Source of the DNA: Aphrocallistes beatrix
Taxonomy: Eukaryota > Porifera > Hexactinellida > Sceptrulophora > Aphrocallistidae
Assembly (NCBI GenBank): GCA_963281255.1
Contig: OY725490.1
Span: 6,696,001-6,760,000, forward strand
Direction of reading: 5' to 3'
DNA length: 64,000 nucleotides
Positions 54,001-63,148 of this stretch are shown here, piece by piece. The notes below the pieces were generated by a model that worked only from the letters and a program-made list of their open reading frames with translations, did no database searches and was not told the DNA's origin. Both the position numbers and the translations under genes were made by a program. Positions within the stretch are counted from its first letter, which is position 1, and each line of letters begins with the position of its first letter.

Positions 54001-54442
54001 TAGAGGCCATGAAGTTATGAAGAACGACCATCTCGGATATATTGTGACTTGTCCGTCAAATCTAGGAACTGGAATGAAGGTTAGTTTGCGTGTGAAGTTG
54101 CCAATAGTTTCAAGTCTACCTGAATTCCACACGATTATTCAATATCTCAATTTGGATAAGCGAGATACGTTAGAGCAAGGAATATTCGATATTTCGAACA
54201 GATATAACCTTGGCTACACAGAAGTTGGGCTAGTACAAGAAGTCATCCACTCGGTGCAGCTGCTGATCAGGCTAGAGCAAGGACTATGGTCTGGCTATGG
54301 CCTACTTGAGATTCTGAGAGAGAAGAAACCCGGTTTAGCTGACGTTCTTATCGCGGGAGTGTACCCTAGCAACCCATTGAAGAGGATGAAATGTGCTAGG
54401 AAATTGATTCCCGAACCTCCGCCCGATATGCCCCAGATATAA
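51005..54442 (+). CDS. Proline-repeat / creatine-kinase-like fusion protein
   Basis: This single ORF encodes 1,145 aa. Residues 1-270 are basic and unrecognised with PLPPPNHPDL-type motifs. Residues 275-480 are five near-identical 35-aa repeats (105 bp each) built on IPSPPPDIPEYLLTQPE, followed by degenerate copies. Residues 560-660 hold three charged FRxLxLqEi repeats. Residues 752-1115 are a complete phosphagen-kinase fold most like creatine kinase (CVAGDEDSY..., [19 protein letters not shown] with Cys1016). The domain looks catalytically impaired: NEEDH is NEKDH (Lys965), LRAGVH is MKVSLR, and the [10 protein letters not shown] loop is shortened by about six residues. The tail ends PEPPPDMPQI, so the proline motif brackets the protein. 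The next gene is the flagellar CFAP99, which hints at a ciliary role. Confidence 0.85.
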   Translation: MAIDFRFKNLQANSQMFNRRLDFGQHRHVFIPLPPPNHPDLMKKYSHIKLKSTKDVSQLTGKMANKPSKVLQPRREHFKNASDLLYKRPNALASKTEKISSDLCSARLARVHDLTKLKYPKTSDNTAREHEEFRALENVMKTKRHVSNLQKKDATERISRISQPIQRTTNILKRPNELSQTIPTVNRQTSTTNTHLSNPKISSILEKHYKIPQIQAFTWVKYSIPKPPPNLEEVERKLYPHRFKIIIEEISTFFRIPTPPPHMPESMKFPLLSLIPSPPPDIPEYLLTQPELSSVRVRTSIVPNPIRGLIPSPPPDIPEYLLTQPEVSSVRVRTSIVPNPIRGLIPSPPPDIPEYLLTQPELSSVRVRTSIVPNPIRGLIPSPPPDIPEYLLTQPEVSSVRVRTSIVPNPIRGLIPSPPPDIPEYLLTQPELSSVRVRTSIVPNPIRGLIPSPPPDIPDLLTDLSSVKPIIAPNPIRGLIPPPPPNIPESLLTKSGFPPPPPDIPLDSGPMRLISLLSGRTLNSKLSLIPLPPPDISIFPPPPPPLELYHSFSSSDSWDEPPVDPSDFRSLHLQEIVDAAKLKEKLAKDKKKLANFRILSLQEIINAENVKEAERRAKDADEKNWRSPNFRRLHLEELKKAFLKREKEMVMKSITKLELQLAQGKRTGQPSTQPILLNLPNLKKEEYYHRLLSKLGLAENGNKYSDSAQDPSNLTFRSKIELLKKVETAISTGNPPVNSLLPPSLLSILQVPGYPDLSKHHSHMSWHLTPEIYRLLSKRVTKSGFTFHQAIQVGIDNPGDTVNLTVGCIAGDEDSYSEFAELFDLVIETVHNGYSTDKVHYSDFDPIHFSDGYFDPNYVLSCRVRAGRSIRGFPLLPQCTRVERRNVESIVKLCLNNMPHPFKGAYHPLSTMSVEEHRHLSSQSLLFHKPTSPLVTSSRMIRDWPDARGLWVDRDKCFSAWVNEKDHVRLISMAEGGDLGSVFERFCLGVQLFEMVLNLRGHEVMKNDHLGYIVTCPSNLGTGMKVSLRVKLPIVSSLPEFHTIIQYLNLDKRDTLEQGIFDISNRYNLGYTEVGLVQEVIHSVQLLIRLEQGLWSGYGLLEILREKKPGLADVLIAGVYPSNPLKRMKCARKLIPEPPPDMPQI
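51827..52470 (+). repeat. In-frame 105-bp tandem repeats of the fusion gene
   Basis: Near-identical 105-bp units begin at 51827, 51932, 52037, 52142 and 52247, and a degenerate unit begins near 52352. Alternate units differ at the same few bases (for example GAGTTG and GAGGTG), suggesting that a two-unit block was duplicated. The array keeps frame throughout. Confidence 0.9.
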
Positions 54443-54718
54443 CATGTGTAGATATATTTATTGTTTTCATGGCTTGTTTTTAGAAAGTTCATTCGGTGTA
54501 GTTAATATTATTTTGTTTAGGTGTAAAATAATACTATTTTCGTAGTTTTTAAAAATACGTTACTTCGATATATAAATTAAAGCTTTTAAAAGTGCTCAAA
54601 TTTGCTAAAACGAACACATGCGTTTGTTAATTAAACATTTCAGTTTGTATTTGTTTATTAAAAATATTTCGTAAAATTTCCTCAGCAAAGCGCCACCCAC
54701 TTTTTTGCACATACTAGC

Positions 54719-56623
54719 ATGTCATCACCCGAACAAACTCCTACACTACTCGGAACTCTGCTAAACCTGAATCGAGCTGTGAAAGAGGATCCGAGTAACA
54801 TTGAATCGCTCCAGGAACTCTTCCCTATCTATCCAGTGGTGCCCACTAAGACCGCACAGCTAGCCATAGAGTGTGCTCGAGGCTGTTTCCGATTCTCCAA
54901 AGTCCTCAACTCAACTGTCCACAACTTTTTCAATCACCCTTTCGGCGAGACTGCTTCAAGAAAAGACTCTTCACTATACCTTGCTATTACCTACATTGTT
55001 ATTTTTCAGTTTAGGAAAATTGGACTTGAGCAATTTACTGAAATTGTCGGATTGCAATCTACTCGAAATTTGTATTTTTTCCTTTCATACTTACTGGACA
55101 CAGATAACATTCAAACTTGGCTGTTTCAAGAATGGTGCAAGAGTTATGACACAGAATTTGTCATCAACAATATTCAAGATCCTCTCTTGAGTATTTCCGA
55201 GTTGATGCAGGATTACCTCCAAGAGCTGAATGACAAGATAGACAGTAGGAAAACCCCCAAGTTGCCTAATAAACCGAAAATTCCCTCCACACAAGTAGCT
55301 CCATTCAATCTATCCGAACCTAAGCCAAAGCCGAAACCAGAATTAGAGGAGATAATTCTGAAACAGCACTACAAACCAGTGGACCCCAAGCTGTACCAGC
55401 AGCCAGAGGAGCTGGCTCAGATCGAGAGGGCAAAGGAGGCGAATAAGAAATGCGCAGACCAGAAATTAAACGATGCACAGAAGAGTAAGCCTCGGTGCGC
55501 TACAGGGGAGAAGTCTGACAAGACGAAGGCGAGGATACAGGAGATTGCGGATGAGAGAGATGGCGCGTTCAAGGAATCGAGGACGCGTAAGGCTAAGCCT
55601 TTCGTAGCCTCAAAGCTGGATGATAACCTGGTTGTGAAGAAAAACGCTGCCAGCATCCTCCGAGAGGGACTGCTGTTCCAGAAGGAGGAACAGAAGAAGA
55701 TTCAGGAACTGCTCGATCTAGAAGCGGGGGGTAAGGATGCGAGTGAGTATTTCCGCTGGCAGGAGAATGTGCTGCAAGAGCAGCTGGAAGCGGAGCAGTT
55801 CGAAGTTGAGAAGAAACACTTGATGGGGAGACTGACCTACGAAGAGGCTATCATTGCGAAGCAGAAACTGAGCGAGGATAACAAGGTGTTAGTGGAGCAG
55901 TTGAAGGAAGAGAGACAGGCGCTACTGGATGAGTACTTCAGAGAGAGGGAAGAAGAGAAGAGGCATATGCAGAGGCTGGTTGAGGAGATAGCTGCTGGAA
56001 AGGAAAACGCAAAGTTAGCTCAAGAGAAACTGAAAGAGATGAAGAAAAAGATAGTCGAGGAGATGTCAAGGGAGAATCGAGCTCTGATGCAAGCAGCTAT
56101 AGAGATGGCGCAAGCGGAGATGGAGAAGAAGATGGAGATGATTCAGCAGATCCGGGCGATGGAGCGAGTGCCCATCATACGCGTTAAGTTTGTGGACATG
56201 ACAGAGACAGGTGGGCATGGGCTGCTCTCTGAGATGTCTATTGCGGAACTGAATGAGCGAGTTAACCTGATGAAAACCGCAGTTCAAGAAGAGGAGGAGC
56301 AGAGGAGGGTAGAGATCATTCAGGGGAAGAAGGAGCGCCACGAGTTATTAGAGTCTACGATGGAGTTCATCAAAGAAGCTCGATCTAACCAGACTCGAGA
56401 GAAAAGCAGAACGATCCCTTCTACCAAGCAGGCGAGTAAGAAAGCTAAGGAAAGCCTGGAAGTTTTAGCACTGAGGGAGAAACTGCTGGCTCGACAGAAT
56501 CTGCGAAAAGAGAAAACGAAAGAAAGGATATTATCACCCAAGCAAAGTTCTAATAAGAAAGCCAATGTCAATCATTCGAATGCCAAACTAACTTTAAATT
56601 CCTCAGTACTCGCCAGTCTCTAA
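54719..56623 (+). CDS. CFAP99: Cilia- and flagella-associated protein 99
   Basis: The 634-aa product has an N-terminal helical domain (HPFGETASRKDSSLYLAITY, FLSYLLDTDN) and then a long charged coiled coil. It contains the CFAP99 blocks KKNAASILREGLLFQ and EYFRWQENVLQEQL with KKHLMGRLTYEEAIIAKQ. CFAP99 is an axonemal protein of motile cilia and sperm flagella. It is a single exon with the ATG at 54719; an acceptor-like ATACTAG ends one base before that ATG. It sits 276 bp after the creatine-kinase fusion on the same strand. Confidence 0.85.
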   Translation: MSSPEQTPTLLGTLLNLNRAVKEDPSNIESLQELFPIYPVVPTKTAQLAIECARGCFRFSKVLNSTVHNFFNHPFGETASRKDSSLYLAITYIVIFQFRKIGLEQFTEIVGLQSTRNLYFFLSYLLDTDNIQTWLFQEWCKSYDTEFVINNIQDPLLSISELMQDYLQELNDKIDSRKTPKLPNKPKIPSTQVAPFNLSEPKPKPKPELEEIILKQHYKPVDPKLYQQPEELAQIERAKEANKKCADQKLNDAQKSKPRCATGEKSDKTKARIQEIADERDGAFKESRTRKAKPFVASKLDDNLVVKKNAASILREGLLFQKEEQKKIQELLDLEAGGKDASEYFRWQENVLQEQLEAEQFEVEKKHLMGRLTYEEAIIAKQKLSEDNKVLVEQLKEERQALLDEYFREREEEKRHMQRLVEEIAAGKENAKLAQEKLKEMKKKIVEEMSRENRALMQAAIEMAQAEMEKKMEMIQQIRAMERVPIIRVKFVDMTETGGHGLLSEMSIAELNERVNLMKTAVQEEEEQRRVEIIQGKKERHELLESTMEFIKEARSNQTREKSRTIPSTKQASKKAKESLEVLALREKLLARQNLRKEKTKERILSPKQSSNKKANVNHSNAKLTLNSSVLASL

Positions 56624-56786
56624 GCACTATCTTATCCTCACCTATCACTTCTAATTATATTCAACTTGTCTGTCTGTTTAATTCTTGTTTATAATCTCTA
56701 TCGTTCACAAAATAAGTTATCATTCATTCCTATTTTGCTCTCCTCCTTTTAGTTTTATTTCATTTAAATCTACACAAATTTGCGTA

Positions 56787-57539
56787 ATGAAAATGCACAG
56801 ACATCTATCTTCACTGCTACAGTTGAATAGAAAGTTTCAACCTGGATTACTTGAAAGTATTATAGAAGCCAAGCTGATTAGAAACAATCCTACCACATCG
56901 CCTGATGCGATACGTCTGTGGACAGAGAGTGTCAGGAGATTGGATCTAACCACGGCGAAATTTGTAATGATGCATCTTCTATTTCCTGATATGGCAATGA
57001 TACACCGTGTAGGAGGGAATCCACAGATTTGCAAACTTTGTAAATCTTCAGATCTGACTACTACTCATGCGTTGGTTAAATGTGTAGAGGCGCACCGGAT
57101 TCAACTTTTCTTGAAGAGACATGACAACGTGAAGGAATGCCTAGCCAAGTTTTTGGAAAAAAACATAAGAGCAGATTTTAAAATAATAAAAGAAATAGAT
57201 CATCAAGGTTTTTTCCAGGGTAAGGTCCCAGATATACTCTTACGGAGACAGTCAGAAGGAGAAATTGTGATATTTGATGTTGTGATATCCGAATCTCTAT
57301 CGAAGGGGGCGCAGAATAAACGAAGGAAGTACAAAGAATTCACAGATGAGAATGTCGTAGTCATTGGCCTCACTACCAATGCTATGCCCTATTATAACCT
57401 CTTCAACCGAGACTATCTCATGTGCAAGGACTTCATTGATGAAGATAAAGTCTCCAAGGACGTGTTTGATGATTTCATTATTTCGTTAATGATGGAAGTC
57501 CACTGTTCGAATGAAGAAATTTGGAGTAAATTTATCTAG
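56787..57539 (+). CDS. Orphan R2-type retrotransposon C-terminus: zinc knuckle plus restriction-like endonuclease
   Basis: The 250-aa product begins at the ATG at 56787. Residues 82-99 form a CCHC knuckle (C-X2-C-X8-H-X4-C), followed by RHDNVKECL, the RHN motif of this family. Residues 148-181 read PDILLRR...VIFDVVIS...KRRKY, matching the PD-(D/E)xK restriction-like endonuclease of R2/NeSL-type non-LTR retrotransposons (Asp149, Asp164, Lys181). The reverse transcriptase that normally precedes it is absent, and no RT remnant is seen upstream, where CFAP99 ends 160 bp away. The frame is intact with its own ATG and stop. It could be a domesticated nuclease or a young 5'-truncated insertion; I cannot tell which. 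Confidence 0.7.
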   Translation: MKMHRHLSSLLQLNRKFQPGLLESIIEAKLIRNNPTTSPDAIRLWTESVRRLDLTTAKFVMMHLLFPDMAMIHRVGGNPQICKLCKSSDLTTTHALVKCVEAHRIQLFLKRHDNVKECLAKFLEKNIRADFKIIKEIDHQGFFQGKVPDILLRRQSEGEIVIFDVVISESLSKGAQNKRRKYKEFTDENVVVIGLTTNAMPYYNLFNRDYLMCKDFIDEDKVSKDVFDDFIISLMMEVHCSNEEIWSKFI

Positions 57540-57699
57540 AACCTTTCATTCAGTTAAAAATTTATAGCTTTTATGGCTTAAAAATTAATATGTCTTCAAG
57601 AATTTTACTTGCATACATATATACACATATACTATTCTAGTATTAGAAAAAATAATTTGTCCAGACTCAATACACAACTATTCTGCTTCCAATTAGCTC

Positions 57700-60600
57700 A
57701 TGGCTGTAGTCTGGACAGTGATCGCTGTGACAGCTCCCACCCGCGACAGTGCTTTCGCCTTCCAGAATGAACTTCTGATCCGCCAGAAGAAAGGTATCAT
57801 AAACCGCGAGACTGCCATCATTACAGTGGACGATCCGAAGCCTCGGATCGGATCTGGATCGGCGACCCTCAACGCGCTACTTATCGTTTCAGAGCTTCTC
57901 TCCTCTCGAGCTGGATTCAAGATCGTGAGTACGGAGGTGTTCCAAAAGGCGCGCGTTCTAATCTTGCACGCGGGGAGATTATTCCCGTTTTCGTCCTGCG
58001 GTCGAGCCTTTTCTACCCTCCCCCTCAAGCACCCCCGCCCGGGTGCTCCTAACCTACTCTCAGATTACTTCGAACTTCCCTGCGAGATCGATCAGCTGAT
58101 GAGTTTCTTGCACACACAGCTCTGTCCTAACACGGGCCCAGGCGTGTGGGTGTGTTCCACTGACATGATCCTGAACATGCCTGAAGAGAAGCTAGCGATC
58201 AACCTTGGAGACATGACTGGAGTAAAGTTATTTGCTACTAGGGCGAATCCCGGCTATGCTAAAGACCACGGGGTATGTCTAATTTACATATATTGACTTT
58301 ACTATGGATAAATTGTTTTATTATTTTGATATGCTTTTAGGTTTGCAAGCTTTCCAGTGATTTCAGCCAAGTTGAAGATATCCTATTTCAAGCAGAGGAC
58401 CTGAAGAGATGTCTATTGGAAGATGGAACTGTCCCTATTTTGGCTGGTATCGTGTTTCTCCCGTCTCAGTTCGTGGATAAACTCGTCTCGCTCCACTCGG
58501 CCCCTCCTCTGGACGCCTGCACCTACGTCGGTCTGGACAGTGGAGCCCCGCCTCTCTCCATCTCTCTCTTCTTCGACATTCTCAGATGCATGGCTACAGA
58601 TGTGAAGCAGGATGATTTCATCGATACGTGAGAGAATTTACACTCTAGTATGCATTTAGGAATGAATGATGGTCATTATAATCTGCTTATTCTTAGTCCG
58701 ATGAAGAACAAATTCGAGTTCGATGCAAATCCGCTGTCAGAGCTGACGATGAAGCGCGCGCGATCCATTCTCTGGNNNNNNNNNNNNNNNNNNNNNNNNN
58801 NNNNNNNNNNNNNNNNNNNNNNNNNNNNNNNNNNNNNNNNNNNNNNNNNNNNNNNNNNNNNNNNNNNNNNNNNNNNNNNNNNNNNNNNNNNNNNNNNNNN
58901 NNNNNNNNNNNNNNNNNNNNNNNNNNNNNNNNNNNNNNNNNNNNNNNNNNNNNNNNNNNNNNNNNNNNNNNNNNNTTAGGCAATTTAGCGTAGAATTGTC
59001 ATGCATGGTTTGTGTACTCTCATTGAATATGCGTGTTTGATTGTGGTTATTTTTTGTAGAGAAGATCCGTTTAACTCTCCAGTCGCTTCTAGCAATGCAT
59101 TTCAAGACTGCATCCTGATTAACAGCCGTATCGAAGGACAGGTGTCGATAGGGGAGGGCTCTATGATCCTTCATTCCCATCTGGAAGGTAACCGCTACTT
59201 CGGGAAGCGGAACATTTTGATTGAGGTGGACTCTACTCTATTCGAGTCAGCTGGAAGTCCTTTCGGGAGTTCGAGTTCTGTCGTGTTTCCTGACGACATT
59301 GTCTTGCAGCAGTTCATGGTGAAGTTTTCTTCTCCTAAGAACCTGAATCCCCTCAGTTCGTCCGTCCTAGCTGCATTCGGCACTGACGACAACCTCATCC
59401 TCTCTCTCTCTGAGCCCCGCGCTACCTACCTGAACAAACCCTGGGAGGAGTTCTTCTCACGCACCGGTGTAAAGTCAGGCGACCTGTGGGCGGCGGATGC
59501 GGAAGAGGGAAATAAGACCCTCCTCAAGGCCAAACTCTTTCCGGTTTCCCTACTCGAAGGGGAGTCTATTCTTTCCTATGTGACTTGGTTAGTAGGTGTG
59601 AATGGTCGCGAAATGGTTGGGAAGTGGCGCGAGCAGTGGCGCATGTCGATGGAGCAGATACTGAGACATATCAACTATGGTAAGACGATGGAATGCAGGC
59701 GTAATCTCACATTCCAAATCGGCTTGGAGGAGATGAGTGAGGCACTTGTGAGTGGAAAGCCACTCTGCATTCTCTCTTTTCTAAGCGGTGCCTTCCATGA
59801 AGGGAGACAGTTGGAGGTGTTAGATCGTTTGGATGAGGTGGCCTCCTCGTTGAATAACATCGTGATCCTGTGTCGCGTCTTCTCCTGCATTGCTGACATG
59901 CTGGGGATCATGGCAGAGGATGCAGGGGGGGTGAGGGGGGGACCAGCTGCGAATGTGTTCTGGAACCACGCCTTGTCGCTCCTGGAGCAGGGCAAGTTTA
60001 GGAGTGCGGTGAGGGAGTTGGCCAAGGAACGGAATGACTGGTTAGATCGACATGACAGGATCCTACGCGCTTCAAGACATTACGAGAGGGCTGCACAGAT
60101 CCTGACGAGCATCAGCGTACTGTCTGTGAAAGAATTTATTAAAGGCAGTCCTTGTAACCCTATTCCGATAGGGAAAACCCTCAAGGTAACCTGTGCGTCT
60201 AGGATTGATTGGGCGGGAGCTTGGAGTGACACGCCACCTATCACCTATGAGATCGGAGGAGCAGTGCTAGATTTCGCGATCGAGATTGAGGGTCGGAAGC
60301 CGATTGTTGTGTATGTGAAGAGAATTCCTCAATTTCAGCTGGAGCTGGTTGAAGGGGATGGAGAAAGTGAGAAGGAGATTATTTGTACCGAGTTGAAGGA
60401 AATATCGGATTATAACCAACCACATGCATTTGGGAGTCTTTTGAAGGCGTGTTTCATATCTGCAGGCATCCTTGAATACCCTTCCACACGCTCCCTAGCT
60501 CAGCAGCTGGAGAAGAGTACCGGAAGTGGGATTCGAGTGGTCTCGGTCTCGTATTTGCCTCATGGGTCCGGGCTTGGGACGAGCTCCATCCTAGCTGGGG

Positions 60601-61286
60601 CTATTTTATCTGGAATTTGGCGCGTAACCGGTATCATCCATGATAACCTGTCTCTCTCACATGCCGTGTTAAGTCTGGAGCAGCTGTTAACCACTGGCGG
60701 TGGCTGGCAGGATCAATGTGGCGGTATTTTTCCAGGCGCGAAACTCTCGACCACTCCGAAAGGCCTTCCCCTTAAAATCTCGGTGGAACCCATTCCCCTC
60801 TCCGATGAAACCATAGATAAGTTCAACAGACACTTCGTATTGGTGTACACGGGTAAAACACGGCTGGCGAGGAATGTGCTGCAGGATGTGTTGCGCAACT
60901 GGCACGCACGCCTACCGGAAATTGTCCTCAACGTGAACGACATTGCTCTGAACGGACGGACTTCCGCCGAAGCTCTGCGTAAAGGTGACTTCGTGAAGTT
61001 GGGTCAGTGTCTCACTCAGTCCATGCAGCATAAACTGATGATGGCGCCCGGCTCTTTACCGTTTCGAGTACAGCTGTTTATCGACAAAGTTAGAGAGGAA
61101 CTCTTGGGGTATCAGCTGGCGGGCGCAGGCGGGGGTGGGTTTTTGATTCTGCTTACGAAGGAGCCGAATCAGCAGGAGAGAATGCAGAAAGTTGTCGAAA
61201 GTATTCCGGAAATGACAGGTGGGAGGGTGTATCCTGCTAAGTACTCCAGATCCGGACTTGAGTACGAAACGCTTTATTCATCTTGA
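57700..61286 (+). CDS. FCSK: L-fucose kinase (FCSK), interrupted by an assembly gap
   Basis: Visible exons are 57700-58272, 58341-58627, 58697-58775 (runs into the gap) and 59060-61286. The N-terminal half is the fucose pyrophosphorylase-like domain (VGLDSGAPPLSISLFFDILRCM, GVWVCSTDMIL, with left-handed-helix SRIEGQVSIGEGS). The C-terminal half is a GHMP kinase with YLPHGSGLGTSSILAG as ATP loop, TTGGGWQDQCGG and GAGGGGF. FCSK phosphorylates free L-fucose to fucose-1-phosphate in the salvage route to GDP-fucose. It resembles animal FCSK more than the bacterial or plant bifunctional FKP, though the architecture is shared. The exon 3 end and the start of any exon in the gap are unknown. Confidence 0.93.
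58776..58975. other. Assembly gap (200 N)
   Basis: Exactly 200 N, a common placeholder size, lie within fucokinase. The sequence on the right resumes in intron-like DNA before an acceptor at 59058-59059. True size and missing exon sequence are unknown. Confidence 0.99.
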
Positions 61287-61513
61287 TAAACTCGCAAGTT
61301 TATTTTCATATTTATATACCCCTAATTCACTAGGAATGGCAACACGTTACTCTGAGATTTCCGCTCTAATTTTTTTTTTGTTAAATTCATTATCTAAGTC
61401 GTTACATTACATTAATTATATTTGATGTTAAGTATCTTACTTAAATATTTATTTTTGTTTCTTTCTACTATTCACATTCACTTTTAGTTGCTTAGCTTGT
61501 TCTGAGTAACGAG

Positions 61514-62894
61514 ATGAAAGGTTTCGAAATGAAGAATGTCACTTTCCTGATGTTCCAGGGATTGATTAGTGTGGTGATGGTCTTCACAGGAACCATCAAC
61601 ACCCTCAGCACCAAGGCAGCCGACCTCCTCCTGGTACGTGGGACCAACCCTCACGCTGTCCACAGTTTCAACCATCCTTATGTGCAAGCGGTAGGAATGT
61701 TCATCGGGGAGTTTTCCTGCATGTTCGTGTTCGCAATATATGCTTTAGGTAATTATTTTTTTTAATTCAAAAACTTTATTTTAAATACTGATAATGTTCA
61801 ACCTAGTTTTGTGTTGTACTGTTCTCTCACTATTTTTTATGATGTGTTTCCTCTTTAGTCTTTTTCGCGTTTAAGCGCACTATAAAGCCTCTAATCCCGA
61901 AGCGGTTCAACCCCCTCATTTTCCTCGCTCCCTCCTGCTGCGACATCCTGGCCACGAGCACCATGTACCTCGGCCTTAACCTCACCTCTGCGAGCAGTTT
62001 CCAAATGCTGCGAGGTGCAGTGATCATCTTCTCTGGGCTTTTATCGGTCGGATTTCTCGGCTCACACATCTCACTCACTAAATGGAGTGGAATGTTATGC
62101 GTGTTCTTCGGACTCATGGTTGTGGGTGTAGGGGATCTGATCAGTAGTGGTACCGGGTCTGCTTCAGCATCGCAGGTGATCACAGGGGACCTTCTGATCC
62201 TGGTGGCACAGATAATCGTCTCGATCCAAGTTGTGGTAGAGGAGTACTTCATCAAAGGATACCAGGTACGACTCGATTCTAATAAACTCTACGCGAGCTA
62301 TTTATACTAATCTAAGACCGATTCAATTTCACTGCGTATCTACTCTAGGTGGATCCTCTCTTGGCCGTGGGGTGCGAGGGGATGTTCGGCCTTACGATAA
62401 CCGGGCTTCTACTCGTGCCGATGTACTTCATCCCGTGGCACATCCCTGGTACAGACTTCTGGCAGGAGGTACCGAGGTACGAAGATGCGCTGGACGCGCT
62501 CGCACAGATGGGGAATAGCGGCCTGCTTATTCTATTCGTGATCGGCAACATTGTCAGTATAGCTTTCTTTAACTTCACTGGACTGACAGTAACGAAGTAC
62601 CTTAACGCCACCACAAGGATGGTGTTAGATTCCGTGCGTACGCTATTTATCTGGTTGTTCAGTCTAGCTATCATGTGGCAATCGTTCTACTTCACACAGC
62701 TGTTAGGTTTCGTGCTTCTAATCCTAGGCACATTTATTTACTACGACATTTTGATCCCCCCGGGAATCCGATGGGTGTACAACAAAGTTGCAGGTAAAAC
62801 CATGGGAAGGAGGCTTACAGGTAATTTCGATAAAAATCATCTCGAAGAAGAAAACGATTCTCTACTTGGAAAGGAACGAGACGAGATTAATTAG
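61514..62894 (+). CDS. SLC35F6: SLC35F6, three exons
   Basis: Exons are 61514-61748, 61859-62265 and 62349-62894, with introns of 110 and 83 nt, GT-AG and in phase. The product is about 395 aa with about ten membrane segments. Diagnostic blocks are TGTINTLSTKAADLL, HPYVQAVGMFIGEFSC, LTSASSFQMLRGAVIIFSG, ITGDLLILVAQIIVSIQVVVEE and LNATTRMVLDSVRTL. SLC35F6 belongs to the drug/metabolite transporter clan and is found in lysosomal and mitochondrial membranes; its substrate is not firmly known. The C-terminal tail has a dileucine-like DSLLG signal. An acceptor-like CACTTTTAG lies 27 bases before the ATG. Confidence 0.92.
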
Positions 62895-63148
62895 GGTAGA
62901 GTAGTCTCTTTTAACTTTGCTTTAAAACTCTTTACATATTTGCTCGTTTTATCTTTTGAACTTGTTTGAATAGCTCCTGCTCTACATAGCTGTGTATGTC
63001 ATGTGTATATATATAGTATGTATGTATGCACTGTATACATGTACTAACACATCCTATTTCCCTGTGTAAATTGTGTTATTGTGTTACTTTAATTGAATTA
63101 AAATATTCGCTTGAATACTCGATTTCTTAGGAACTTAACGTAGGGTTA

